Of a stretch of 64,000 bases of DNA, positions 46,770 to 58,470 are shown in pieces. Both the position numbers and the translations under genes were made by a program. Origin of the DNA: Eleginops maclovinus (taxonomy: Eukaryota > Chordata > Actinopteri > Perciformes > Eleginopidae); assembly GCF_036324505.1 (NCBI RefSeq), contig NC_086352.1:36898881-36962880 (forward strand). Direction: 5' to 3'. Positions within the stretch are counted from its first letter, which is position 1, and every line of letters starts with the position of its first letter. The notes beneath the pieces are model-generated. The model saw nothing but the letters and a program-made list of their open reading frames with translations. It was not told where the DNA came from and made no database searches.

Positions 46770-48960
46770 CTGACAAGTCCATCACTCTCATCACACTAAC
46801 ACCATCACCAAAACAGCTCCAGAGCGGCTCTTCTTCTCCCACAGGCATACCTGCAAACTCAGAAGGGCTGAAAAAGGTGAACACGTTGCCTAGCAACGTC
46901 GCACATGCGCATTATATCCTGCTCCGCTCCGAGTTATAGTAGTAGGCTATACATGCGTTTCACATGAATAGCACGTTAAGATCTCGGCCAAGTCGTAATT
47001 AAAAGCAGTTCTTCATTATTTAAGTTAAGCGGCGGTAACGCCAGTGTTAAACAAGGTGTTAAACACGCACATGCCGGTTGGTGTGCGTACGGTACTGAGT
47101 GTTTATCGGTCCACGGCCGTAATGAACGTGTCGCATTGGTCCATATGTAATGCGCACGTTCTGTTGTTCCCATTGGCATAGAGCTATTGAACATTAATTT
47201 TAACAAAGGATACGGATAACATATAGCCCACGGCAGTTCTGTCATTGTATGTATAGCCTATATTTGTATTACGCTATCATCATTCAACATGTAGAATGAA
47301 CGTGTAATCTATAGAGTCGATTTACATAGATAATTCACAACCATGAACCTAATCTGGATCTTAAACCTGCCAATTGCCAACAATTGTTACTACATATAAA
47401 ATATGTTTTCGTTTTTAGATCGCGTGTTTCAAAGGCATCTGCGTCTTGTGTAGCTACATAACACAGCGCAATATGAATACTGTCATTTCCAACAGTGAAG
47501 CGTTATATGTGCTTACTGTAAACCAACTCTACACACGGTCGCCAGCGTTTGTAGATTTTGTTCGTAACTCCAAACTTTTCGTAGCTACTAAAAAGTTGAT
47601 GAATGCGAAACCGAAATAATTGATCCGAACGGATCACGGATCAATGATGATCCGTTGCACCACTACTAGCTACTCACTGAACCACACGGATGTGTATTTG
47701 TTCATTACGTGTTCGTTTTCATCCCTCTCATATCTGACCACAATGACATAGCCGCCAGTAATATCAGGTAACAGGACGGATGCTGTGGAGATCAGCCTTC
47801 ACAAACGTATTCTTTTCGCATTGAACGAGGTGACGTAGAACTGGTCTAGCTAGGCTAACTTTAACACAATTCACTGAGGTTAGCTAGCAACCTAACAAGC
47901 TGATAAGCTGAAGCATGTTAATACACTTTATTTGGCTAAAATAATTTTACTTCAGCAACGTTAAAATGATACAGCATACAATGTTTTTGCCAGAGTACCT
48001 GCTACTAGACTTACCTCAAAACTTGTATCTGTAACGTATCCCGAAAATTGTCCAGAAAACCACTCACTGACGACTGAGCACTCCACTCCAAGAGGGACCG
48101 ATGGGTAAAAGCGCGCGCTGTGGTTTATCTTGCTTATGATTGGTCGGTGGTCGTGGAACGCGAGTCATTTGAACAAAGATTTTATTTATTGTGAAGATAG
48201 CAAACTTGTTTCTTGTTCATTATACAGTCCGTTATACAGTCTATGGTTGGTCGGTCAGTCGTCGGTCGCCCCCCCCCCCCCCACCCCCTAAAAAAAAAAC
48301 CTCTTCGGATCTACACGATTCACGTCAATGACATATTTTGAGTTGAAAACGGCGAATTTCACCGAAAGGTGACTAGTTTGCAGGTATGCACAGGCTGCAG
48401 AGGTTCAAGAAGGACTCCAGGATACTCTGCAACTTCTACAGGTGCACCATAGAGAGCATCCTGACCATCTACAGGAGCACCATAGAGAAGATCCTGACCC
48501 TCTACAGGTGCACCATAGAGAAGATCCTGACCCTCTACAGGTGCACCATATCGTGACCGGCTGCATCACAGCCTGGTACAGCAGTTGCACCGCCCTCAGC
48601 CGTAAGACTCTACAGAGAGTGGTGAAAACAGCACAGCACATCACCAGATGGAGCGGCCATCCATGGAGGACCTCTACTCCCAGCGGCCCACAGGATTATC
48701 AAAGGCCCCCATCACCCCAGCAACAATCTGTTCTGTCTGCTGCCGTCTTGCAAGCGGTACCGCAGCATCCGGACCAAAACCACCAGACTCAGAGACAGTT
48801 TTATACCACAGGCTATAACACTGCCAAACACCTGAGCTTGCACTATTTTCATTGTTGTTGTTTTTATTTTAATTTGTTATTTCTTGTATTTATTTATATT
48901 GCCATGTTAAGGAACTTATGACCTAAGTGTTTTACTACACAACTACACTGTAGCTGTGTA
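46770..48960 (+). mobile_element. Rex1-like LINE 3' half, interrupted
   Basis: Coding begins near 46770 with NTITKTAPERLFFSHR, breaks at 46845, and resumes at 48389 with LQRFKKDSRILCNFYR, then KTLQRVVKTAQHI and TRLRDSFIP-like sequence out of frame. A 30-bp stretch (CTACAGGTGCACCATAGAGA...) is repeated three times at 48435-48547. Frames are broken, so it is a fossil. Confidence 0.75.
46846..48388. mobile_element. Non-autonomous DNA transposon with a 6-bp target duplication
   Basis: The ends are perfect 14-bp inverted repeats, CATACCTGCAAACT and AGTTTGCAGGTATG. CACAGG flanks the element at 46840-46845 and 48389-48394. Deleting the element and one CACAGG joins the Rex1 reading frame exactly (FFSHR-LQRF). 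It is 1,543 bp with no recognisable transposase. A 6-bp duplication is unusual; among known superfamilies IS3EU is the nearest fit, which I propose only tentatively. Confidence 0.8.
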
Positions 48961-50690
48961 TATGATATGACATTTAACCTTTTGAATCTTTTGAATATAC
49001 GTTTCCTACTCCCGGTTTTTCTATTTGCATATTTTCTATTCTTCAGAAACTGGAGTGCTCCCTCTTAAAGTCACACTGGGGTACAGTCCAGTTTCCTTCA
49101 GTGGACAGGAGGGCACAGTGTGTCCTCTCAAAGATCACTGATTTAAAACCAAGTCAGTTTGAGCATAATTTGTTATGCATGAGCAAAATGTATTCAGTTA
49201 GTTCATCACTTACCTGTTTGAATTAAATACGCTGCCATGGGAAAAAATGTTCAATTGTATTTAGAGTGGATGCTATTAGAATTTGGCTGCTTGATACTTA
49301 ATGATGTTAAATTCAACTCTGTGAACCAAATTATAATTGTGTCAACTTTAATCTTCCACTTCTGTTCCTTCTCCTTTTCTTGAACTCATGGCTAATGGCT
49401 ATTTTATCGATTTGAATGTGCTAAAGTCATTTGTCAAGTTAATTGACAATGTCTCCAGCCTTGTATTGTGACTCAGACATGAGGTCCACTTGCTCCTGTA
49501 GTCAAAATATATTTGGTGGCTTTAATGCTTGCAGTTGACCTCTTCAAATCTACTTTAATGTTATAAATGAAGCTGACAGAAACAACTAGCCATGGAGAAG
49601 AAGCGTTTGGCAGTGTGCCCCTACTGAAATCTCTCTAAGTGGTAGAATCGTAGAATACAGTGCGGTGGTACATACTGGAGAGCGGCTAGGAGAGGCTGCT
49701 CTTACAAAATTAGGAGTCAAAATAATTAGACAAATCTCCAAACAAACAGAAACCATTCAACCACCATGGCGGTGCTTCTCCACAGCGTGGGAGAACAGAG
49801 CAAAGCCCTTGCCAGTTGTCTTTCAAATTAATAAGCAAAGCCAGTCGAGTTTCAGCAGAGAACACTTTCTCCAAGATAATAGGCTGCTGTTTGAGTAAAG
49901 TTAAAAATTACATTGGTGGAATGGTGTTTAGAGATAGCAAACAAGCTCAGGAAGATGAAATAAGGCAGATAATGCTGACATGTTGAATAATATGCTGACA
50001 GTGTTCTGACTCAGTTTAGAGGTCAGATTTGAAAGTCCCTGGGAGCAAACGCTCATTTTAAATGTATTTCAAATTGCATCCATGTAGGAAGAGTCTAAAG
50101 AAATGAATAAGTGTCAGTATCACATAAACAGGACAAGAAATGGTGCCATGCTCAGAGCATTTACAGATATTACAATAGATGGACTGTATTCAGATTACTA
50201 TCTGGATTCAGGCTTGTCTCTTGTTCTCATGAGACAAGAATGGAAATATGTTGAGTCAAAGTGCTGCCAGTTTCTCCCAGTGCTCTATCTAGCTCTATCT
50301 TTTTTTTTTAAGACATTTTTTGGGCCAGAGTTCAGAGGGGTCGGGGGGGCAGAGGAGGACATTGCCTGATAGATGAATGATCAGAGAGTGCAGAAACAAA
50401 TGCATGTAATAATTAATGACGTAACATTAGGCCTAACAATAATACAGAGCAACCCTGTTAACCTTAGCTTAACACACACGTCCTACTCTGGCCTCTGGCT
50501 ACACAGTGCAGCATGACAGGAGTGTTGTTGTAGTGAATCCCAGGTATTTCATACCTTTGAGTTATTGGTCCTCAGATGATATAACCAAGGTCTCTCATGA
50601 TGATGACATGATGTATTACATTACAGTTCACTTGTTAGACTTACATACATTCAATACTGTGGACAATCCCCACAGGAGCAATTTGGGATG
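48961..50690. other. Unassigned sequence
   Basis: No gene or mobile element is recognised. Confidence 0.5.
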
Positions 50691-50696
50691 AAGTGC

Positions 50697-51014
50697 AGCA
50701 GTGGCTCAGTCAGTAGGGGCTTGGACTGGGAATCGTAGGGTTGCCGGTTCAAGTCCCCGAACAGACTTGAAATATGGAAAGTGGACTGCTACTTGGAGAG
50801 GTCCCAGTTCACCTCCTGGGTGAGGTGTGGTGCCCTTAAGCGAGGCACTGGACACCTCCAATCCCCCCTCCCCATTGCTCCCCGGGCGCTGCACAATAGC
50901 TGCCCACTGCTCCTAGTACTAGGATGGGTTAAATGCAGAGGACCAATTTCACTGTGTGTGCTCGGCTGTGTGCATGTATGTGACTAATAAAGAGGGTTTC
51001 ATCCTCCGATTCTA
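50697..51014 (+). mobile_element. tRNA-derived SINE, copy 2
   Basis: Nearly the same sequence as 24043-24382, including TGGCTCAGTCAGTAGG, GGTTCAAGTCC, TGCTCCCCGGGCGCTG and the AATAAAGAGGGTTT tail, but with a single tail end. AAGTG at 50691-50695 and 51018-51022 is a likely short target duplication. Confidence 0.85.
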
Positions 51015-51022
51015 TATAAGTG

Positions 51023-51500
51023 TCTCTCAACTGGTCACCGCAGTGGTTTTTCTTTGAAATTAGCTTTCTTAGAACTTCCAAAAGAATCACATTTAGGATT
51101 GCTTTCAGTTCCGGTGATGGCTTACATTTTGTAATTGCCGCTGTACATTTTTTGTCAGTATGTTTGTTGTTGAGGAATAGAAAGCACAATATATGCAAAT
51201 ACAAATGAGATATTTGCTTGAGCTGATTGAATGTACGAAGAGAAAAATAAATAACAAAAAACACTAAAGTAATCCCTACATTCACAGCCAGTGAGCCTCA
51301 TACACACAAATATTTGCCAGAAATATTGTTAGATGAGTGTATGCATGTTATACATTATGCACATTTGCTGTATACATACACACATACATATGCTGCAGAT
51401 AAACTAAACCAGACTTTTTTGGCTTATGAGCTACTTTTGAAATGACCAGCTCACCAAGGTCTACCAACCAAAAATAAAATAATACAATCCCAAATTGCAA
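51023..51500. other. Unassigned sequence
   Basis: No gene is seen. A patch at 51420-51470 (TGAGCTACTTTTGAAATGA) looks like a dispersed repeat but I cannot name it. Confidence 0.4.
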
Positions 51501-51709
51501 GGAGCTCGCACTCTCTCTTTATTCTCTCTCTCTCTGGAGAGTGGTGATTATCGGTTTCGTAAGTTTTCAAACCCTTTTAAACATTTGTTTCTCTCACTGG
51601 GTGATTGTGTATAACTTTGTGCATCACGTCACCGAATTTTGGTGGGTTTGTTTGGTGGCACTGGTGATTTGTTTGCCAGGCGGCTGCTACCGCAGCCACT
51701 CCGCTCGGC

Positions 51710-52874
51710 ATGGCGTCTCGTGGCAGCAGCTCCGGGTTGGAGAAGCTGTCTCGCCAGCACGCCGTCAAGCTCTCTCCACCTGGCTGTGTTTCGGTAGAGG
51801 AGTGTAGTTTGGCTGTGGGTGCTGTGGTGGGATATGGCAGGGTGAAATCTGCCTCACGGATGAACAGTGCTGTGGTCATTTTCCTAGACAGCACTGAGAA
51901 AGCTAATCAGCTGGTGGAGAGCGGGATAGTGGTTAGGGACGCTGCTACCCGTGCTACCCCATGCCACTCCCGCGAAAAAAGCGGTAATATCGAATGTACC
52001 CCTGTTTCTGCGGAACAAGTTGTTGGAGAGAGAGTTGGCTCGGCACGGGCAGCTTGTGTCTCCAATAAAAATGATCCCCCTCGGTTGCAAGTCTCTGCAC
52101 CTTAAGCACGTGGTTTCTTTCAGGAGACAAGTGATTCCTAAAGAAGGATGAGGGGGAACTCAACTTGGTTCTTAGTTTTCGTATTGACGATTGCCTACAC
52201 TGTTCATGTCACGTCTGATACTCTGAGATGTTTTGGATGTGGAGCTCAGGGACATCTGATTCGCGCGTGCCCTGGGGGAGCGGGTGATGGTCCGGCTGCC
52301 GCTACTCCAGCGGCGGGTGCGCCTGTCGTTGGCGCGGCAGCGGTGCCTCCTGTCGTTGTGGTGGTGGCGCCTGTCGCTGCTCCCGTCGCTGAGGTGGGGG
52401 CTGGTGGGGGCTGGGCACGCTGCAGGGGTGGTGGGGCCGGCTGTCGATTCACTCAGTAATTCACTCACAGACAGTGGGCACACCGCAGCCAGGGTGGCTG
52501 AATATGTTTTGGAGGAAGTCATCATGGATGAGGATTTGCTCAAATTACCGGTTAAAAGAAAAAGTGCAGAGGTGTGCAAAAACAACGTGGCCCAAACAAA
52601 AAAGGTTTTAAAGACAGAGTCGCTGTGTTCCTCTCAGCCAGAGGGACTCTCAGAGGACTCGGAGGACAGTGACAGTGACAGTGAGGCTTACAGTGAAAGT
52701 ATGCAGGTAGACAGGGGTGAGGAGTATTCCTTCCAGAGGATCAGAGGCTTCCTGAAGGATACTAAAGGGAGGAAGGCGGTAAGGGTGCAGGATTTTTTTG
52801 TTGATCAGCTGATGTTTGACGACTCTGCTAAGGCTCTCATGGCGCACAGGAGGCCTTGGGCAGCTTACTTTTAG
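51710..52874 (+). pseudogene. Tx1-like ORF1, several frameshifts
   Basis: The N-terminal part (MASRGSSSGLEKLSRQ, then VVIFLDSTEKANQLV) is followed in another frame by KKAVISNVPLFLRNKLLERE and IPLGCKSLHLKHVVSFRR, an RNA-binding region. In a third frame is LRCFGCGAQGHLIRACP, a CCHC zinc knuckle. The acidic C-terminal part (SEDSEDSDSDSEAYSESMQ) and a final basic segment complete it. At least three frame changes separate these blocks. Proteins of this kind bind element RNA. Confidence 0.75.
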
Positions 52875-54617
52875 CGAACAGGAGATCTACAGGCTGAGGA
52901 AAATACTGTTGAAGATACGAGAAGAAACTGCTGAAAGTCATGATTAAGTACATCTTGTTTGTCTTTTCTCTCCTTTCCTTTTCTTCAGTTATCGTTTTGA
53001 CTTGGTTAGGATGCAGCTATACTTTCATTACGGGTGACATAAAGCTTGGCTCTCTGAATATTAACGGTGCTCGAGGGGATGCCAAAAGAGCATCTTTGTT
53101 TTCTTTGATAGAGAGTAAGAATCTGAATGTGACGTTTCTCCAGGAGACTCACAGCACTGCTGACAATGAGAGTGACTGGAGGAGGGCATGGAGTGGGGAG
53201 GGCTTCTTCAGCCATAAGTGCAGCAATAGTGGAGGGGTTGCTATTCCCTTTGCCAGAGGTTTCACACCCTTTTCCTGCACTGTTGAGGACGTCATTCCAG
53301 GTCACTTGTTGAAATTAAATGCTGTTTTCGAGAAGGTTAAAATATGTTTTATTAATATTTATGCTCCCAGTGTGGGCTCTGAAAGGCTTTTATTTTTTGA
53401 ACAGTTGAAGCATGCCCTTAGCACCTGCAGAAGTGAGGAGTATCTGTTCCTGGGGGGTGACTTTAACTGCACAGAAAACCCTGTGCTGGACAGGAACCAC
53501 TGGGAACTGCATGCTGCCTCTAGGAGTGCTTTAATGAGGATCACAGAGTCTTTCGAGCTGTGACACATTTGGAGGCATCTTTACCCGGGCCAGCGGCAGT
53601 ACACTGTAGGGACAATCTGTTGTCTCTAGCCAGACTGGACCGAGTGTACTGTTTTAATCAGCACATTAATACAAGCAGGATCTGCTCCATTAGTCCTGTT
53701 GGGTTCTCTGACCATTCCCTTGTTCAGGTTTCAGTTTTTATTAATTATGTGAAGTGCAATAGTGCGTATTGGCACTTCAATGTTTCTCTGTTGGCTGATA
53801 ATCATTTTAAAACAGTCTTCAATTTTTTTGGCAAAACTACCGTAATTGTAAGAGTGAGTACAGTAGTCTTCAGCAGTGGTGGGATGTGGGGAAAGTCCAA
53901 ATCAAACAGCTTTGCCTGCAGTACACTCTCAATGTCACCAAGGACATGGCTAGATCTCTGACGGCTCTGGAGAGGGAGGTGGTGGAGCTGCAGGGATTGG
54001 CAGACTCCACAGGAGAGCGAGAACATGTTGAGGTTTTCAAAAGTAGAAATTCAGCTCTGTCCGACCTGCTGGGGTTTTCTGCTCAGGGTGCTCTGGTCAG
54101 ATCAGAACATCGTGAAAATGGATGCTCCCTCTCACCTTTTCTTCGGTCTTGAGCGCAGGAACGGTCAGAGGAGGCTGATGCACTCCCTGCGGTCGGACAC
54201 TGGGCAGCTGCTTCAGGAGTCTGTCGACATTCAGCAGTGTGCTGTCAGGTTTTATAAAGAGCTCTACAGGTCAGATTACCAGGCAGAACCAGAGGCAGTG
54301 CTGTCCTTCTTTGAAAGCTTTCCTAAGGTCCCTGAGGGGGACAGCGCAGACCTGGAAGCGGAGCTCTCTGCCCAGGAGCTGCAGGAGGCCCTGCAGAGCA
54401 TGCAGAGTGGGAAGGCTCCTGGCATAGACGGCATGCCTGCAGACTTCTATAAGGTTTTCTGGCCTGTCATGGGTGATGACCTGCTGGTTGTCCTCAGGGA
54501 CAGTCTCAGTAAGGGGAGTGTGCCTCTGAGCTGCAGGAGGGCGGTGCTCACACTCCTCCCCAAGAAAGGAGACCTGCAGGAGATTAAGAACTGGCGTCCT
54601 GTATCCCTTCTCTGTAC

Positions 54618-55428
54618 CAGTGTTGTAGTCAAGTCACTATGCCTCGAGTCCAAGTCCAGGTTCAAGTCTCCAGTGTTCAAGTCCGAGTCAAGTCCAAGTC
54701 ATTAAAAAAATGTCCAAGTCGAGTCCGAGTCGAGTCCACTACTCCTCCAAGTCAAGTCCGAGTCGAGTCCCTATTGATCAAGTCCGGGGGGACACGATAG
54801 CAGAGCGAACAGGTACAGCAGGCATGGAGCGAGGAGAGCATTATCCACTATTTAATCGATCGAGGATGGCGTCGTGCTCGCGGACGGATAAAAATAAATA
54901 AATAAATGGGTCGCAAAATACACTTAGGCAGCCGTTAATGTACCTGGGCGGCCGCCCACGTAAAGCCTATGTGTGGGAAACCCTGTGTTGTTAAACTTCA
55001 AAAAAACATAACTGTGGTCCCTGCGCTATGAACTTTCATATGCATTGAAAGGGCGAATAAGAGAGCTTGATACACACATCATTCACAAAGATGTATGCAT
55101 CAAGCTCTATCATTGCCCCCCTAGCTCCGGCTGTGAACCACGTAGGATCTCGCGGGAGAATGCATCGGAAAGAAGAGAGTCTACCGATTCCAGCAACATT
55201 TCTACGCCCTATTATGGCATAAATATTAATAGAAACATATCGAAAACGTTGCAAAAACGCGCCGACGTGTTCATCAACCTCGAGTTTTTAATGACAAAGT
55301 TGAGTCCTTTCGAGTCATCGCGAGTCTGAATGCACGAGTCCAAGCCCGAGTTCAAGTCATTAGTGCTCAAGTCCAAGTCATGTCGCGAGTCTCTAAATTT
55401 AGTCCCGGACTCGAGTACTACAACACTG
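54618..55428 (+). mobile_element. hAT-type non-autonomous element, copy 2
   Basis: Terminal inverted repeats CAGTGTTGTAGT and ACTACAACACTG. The 8-bp CTCTGTAC is duplicated at 54610-54617 and 55429-55436. Excision with one copy restores the RT frame (LLCT-GYKLL). Subterminal arrays of AAGTC/GAGTC words fill both ends (54630-54790 and 55300-55420). The interior parallels 22488-23168 in reverse. No transposase is present. Confidence 0.93.
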
Positions 55429-55775
55429 CTCTGTACCGGCTACAAACTGCTCTCCAAAGTGTTGGCGACGAGGCTGAGGAAAGTGATGGAGCATGTCATT
55501 CATGTAGACCAGACATACTGTGTACCCAGCAGGTTGATAACTGACAACGTTACTCTGATTCGAGATGTTTTGGACTTCTCCGGTTCATTGGGCTGTGAGC
55601 TTGGTCTGATTTCTCTGGACCAAGAAAAGGCTTTTGACTGAGTTAAGCACCAGTACTTGTGGCAGACGCTGGAGGCTTTTGGGTTCAGCTCTGGTCTGAT
55701 AGCCAAGATCCAGGTCTTGTACAGGGACATGTTGTACAGAGTGTACTGAAGATTAACGGTAGTTTATGTGCTCCT

Positions 55776-55860
55776 GGGACATAACATTTTCATTGCCAAC
55801 ATATACGTTGTATATGCTGTGCATATGACCAATAAAACCTTGAAACCTTGAAACCTTGAA
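55776..55860 (+). mobile_element. Rex1 3' tail inserted in the Tx1-like RT
   Basis: 85 bp ending in AATAAAACCTTGAAACCTTG repeats, the same terminus as at 29500-29570. TCCT at 55772-55775 and 55861-55864 is a short duplication, and removing the insert joins LCAP to FKAERGVRQG in frame. It is a severely 5'-truncated retroposition. Confidence 0.85.
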
Positions 55861-56561
55861 TCCTTTTAAAGCCGAGAGAGGAGTCAGACAGGGCTGCTCT
55901 TTGTCCGGGGTCCCGTACTCCCTGGCCATAGAGCCTCTCCTACACAACCTAAGGTCCAAACTACATGGTTTTTCTTTTCCTGGCTGCGATCATGTTCTTA
56001 AATTGTCTGCGTATGCAGACGATGTAATGGTGGTTGTGAGAACTCAAACTGATATCAATGCTTTAATAGATACTGTGGGTGTGTTTAGCAAGCTCTCTTC
56101 TGCTAAGGTAAACTGGGGGAAGAGTGAGGCCTTAGCAGTAGGGGCAGGCCACTTTAATGGTCTAGTTTTACCTGGGAGCCTTGTTTGGAAGAGGGGAGGT
56201 TTGAAGTACCTGGGTGTTTATCTCGGTGACGAGACCTTTTCTGTACTAAACTGGGACGGGCTCGTGGAAAAGGTGGAAGGCAGATTAAAGAAGTGGAAGT
56301 GGATCCTTACAAAACTTTCTTTTAAGGGGCGTATTTTGATTTTGAATAACCTTGTGTCCTCCATGCTGGCTCACCGGTTGGCATGTTCAGACCCGCCTGT
56401 AAACCTGCTGTCCAGGGTGCAGGCTCTAATGGTGGATTTGTTCTGGGACTGCATGTATTGGGTCCCGCAGTGCGTCCTTTTCCTGCCAAAGGAAGAAGGG
56501 GGACATGGACTTATTCACCTGGCAAGCAGAGGGGCTGCGTTCAGGCAAAATCAGTGACATT

Positions 56562-56815
56562 ATTTAACCTTCTGTACTCTGCGAGGTTAGTGCCATGGAG
56601 AAATTCCTTCATCTCCGGCAGAAGCACTCGAAATATCTGGACAAAATGTCCCCTACTCAGCCATCTTACGTTGGTGTGTAGTAAGAGGTCAGTGTGAACA
56701 CAGTCGGCATCCTCCAGATATGCACGAAACAGCCGTCTTTGAAGAGGTCTTGCCCTAATAGAACAGGCAACTTTAAGTGACATACCGGACATACGTACCG
56801 GGCACCTCTGAGCTA
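56562..56815 (-). pseudogene. hAT transposase middle fragment
   Basis: The minus strand reads RLFRAYLEDADCVHTDLLLH, then TNVRWLSRGHFVQIFRVLLP and EMKEFLHGTN, the hallmark segment of ZBED/GTF2IRD2-like hAT transposases. It abuts the Tx1-like LINE on the left. On the right a C-terminal hAT piece lies in the opposite orientation. Confidence 0.8.
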
Positions 56816-56834
56816 AATCAATAACAGGTTGTTT

Positions 56835-57110
56835 TACCTAGTGTGTCACTGGCCCAAAACATCGGAGCTGTGTTTCATCTGAACCCGTCTGCGCTGGAGG
56901 ATAAGATGTTGTCGCTGCAGGCCGACATTCAGTTGAAGTTGCCTGCCCATGCCAGACAGTTTTGGAACGTATTGACAGTTCAAAAGTATCCAAACGTCAG
57001 AAAATGTGCCACCTCACTGACCTCACTCTTCGGCTCGACTTATCTATGCGAGTCAGCCTTTTCCCAAATTAAGATAGTCAAGTCGTAATATCGTTTAAGA
57101 AACGTCTCCA
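56835..57110 (+). pseudogene. hAT transposase C-terminal dimerisation fragment
   Basis: The plus strand reads LSLQADIQLKLPAHARQFWN, then KYPNVRKCATSLTSLFGSTY and LCESAFSQIKIVKS, ending at a stop. This is the hAT C-terminal dimerisation region of the same transposase type as the preceding minus-strand fragment, which suggests an inversion or two separate insertions. Confidence 0.82.
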
Positions 57111-57389
57111 GGCTTCCTCAAATTTCCTGTTTGAGTGTACAAGTGAATATCTGACCTTTTCAAGTTTCATGCAGGACATTACGTCCTTCAACCACTGTAA
57201 GTGAGTGGGCGGGATACTGTCTTATGTATGGAGAGACACCTTAGATCTGACGCCTTGTTCTAGAGGGCTGAAATAAGTGTGTTCTCGGACGGTTTTAAGG
57301 AGAGGACAGTATCACAAAGTAAACAGTAAACAAAGGTTGCATCGGTATATATAGAAAGGCTGGCATAATGCCTTGCTTGGAAATATTTT
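57111..57389. other. Unassigned sequence
   Basis: Short gap, probably the tail of the hAT fragment. Confidence 0.4.
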
Positions 57390-57910
57390 TTAAAAATCAG
57401 ATTTAGGGAGATTAAATGTTTTGCTCAACTGCTCGAATGATGCCAGAGTGTTATCTATGAAGAGATCTTTAAAACCAGTGATTCCTTTCCTGTGCCATTC
57501 TAGAGACCCACAATCCAAAACGTCTGGTTTAAATAAGTGATTTTGTATTATGGGAGAAAAGTCAGACAGGCCAAAGTACTTCCTAAACTGAACCCATGTA
57601 CTTAGAGAGTGTTTAACCACAGGGTTTCTGATAGATTTGATTGATAGTGGAAGTTTGGGTTCCAGCAGTGCAATAATTACCCTCTGAGTGCAATTCCATG
57701 GCCACCCAGTTTGGGGGATCGAGGTGGCCGTTGAAGTGAGACCAAAATGTAAAGCAATGCAGATTAGTTGACCAGTAGTAAAAACAGAAGTTGGGAAGGG
57801 CCATAACACCATTAGCCTTGTTTTTTTCAGTTGGGCCTTGTTTAGACGGTGACGCTTACCATGCCATGTATAAGAGGTAATAAGGGACATTATCCCGCTC
57901 ATTTAACAGC
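57390..57910 (-). pseudogene. L1 ORF2 C-terminal fragment
   Basis: The minus strand resembles the thumb/connection part of the L1 at 10600-11100. Compare KSIRNPVVKHSLSTWVQFRK and YFGLSDFSPIIQNHLF here with NPVVTNSLKIWMQFRKHCGL there. Frameshifts near 57800 split it. It is a fragment of another L1 copy. Confidence 0.85.
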
Positions 57911-58466
57911 CACATACTGAACAAAATAACGACTCGACTCCCAATAGTATTATTATTATTTTTCAATAAATTGAAATTATTTTATAAACTCAAAAATTAT
58001 CGTATTTTTTTCCGCTAAGAAACAAAAATGTGTTCCACGGTGCACCAACAGCTGGAACTGCGACCACAACTTTACAGCAGCACTGATCGAGGTTTTCTGT
58101 GCCTGTTCAAGTCTGTTCAGAGTTTCTGATCCTCTAACAAGTCCTTAAACACTGCAGAACCCAGACCAGTCTGTCTTCTTCTGGTGGTTTATCTGACGTC
58201 CAGCACTCCTTCTTTTAACATCTTTTCCTTTCTCTTTCTTTATCCTCCTTAACAACTGTCAATATAGTCCTTGACAGTGGTCTGTACAACTGGATTAACA
58301 ACATGTTCTGAATTGACTGATCAGAATCGAGTATTCAACTAAGCCATGTAATAAATCGAATTAATGCTTAGCTAGACAGATAGGTCACTCGGGGGGCCTT
58401 CCTTATCCTTCCTGAATGTTGAAAAATGCATAATTTTAGGGTGTAAGAAAATGTTTTTGTGTCAGT
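57911..58466. other. Unassigned sequence
   Basis: AT-rich, with no recognisable gene. Confidence 0.5.
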
Positions 58467-58470
58467 TTAA

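Larger units (their letters stand above)
53033..56557 (+). pseudogene. Tx1-like ORF2: endonuclease and reverse transcriptase
   Basis: The endonuclease (53033-53565) has LNINGARGD, FLQETHS with the catalytic Glu, INIYAPS and GGDFNCTENP. It ends at a stop, and the SDH region follows out of frame (FSDHSLVQV near 53708). The RT begins near 54130: SGKAPGIDGMPADFYK and NWRPVSLLCT, then after the hAT insertion GYKLLSKVLATRLRK and LISLDQEKAFD followed by a TGA. After the Rex1 tail come ERGVRQGCSLSG and LSAYADDVMVVV, then LKYLGVYLG and LSFKGRILILNNL. The stops and frameshifts make it inactive. Confidence 0.85.
51510..56560 (+). mobile_element. Tx1-like (L1 superfamily) LINE, broken and twice interrupted
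   Basis: ORF1 and ORF2 remnants lie in order on the plus strand. ORF1 has a cysteine-rich knuckle, and ORF2 has an endonuclease starting LGSLNINGARGD and an RT with SAYADDVMV. Non-LTR elements with this style of proteins belong to the Tx1/Keno branch. It is interrupted by a hAT-N element (54618-55428) and a Rex1 tail (55776-55860), both with target duplications. The 3' end is lost at about 56560, where hAT sequence begins. Confidence 0.82.

Noticed and set aside
52148..52459. Secreted small protein with an N-terminal hydrophobic stretch
   Set aside because: The hydrophobic start is a frameshift product. The rest of the frame is the CCHC knuckle of the Tx1-like ORF1.
53006..53305. Minus-strand frame opposite the endonuclease
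   Set aside because: It is the antisense shadow of the Tx1-like ORF2, with no domain.
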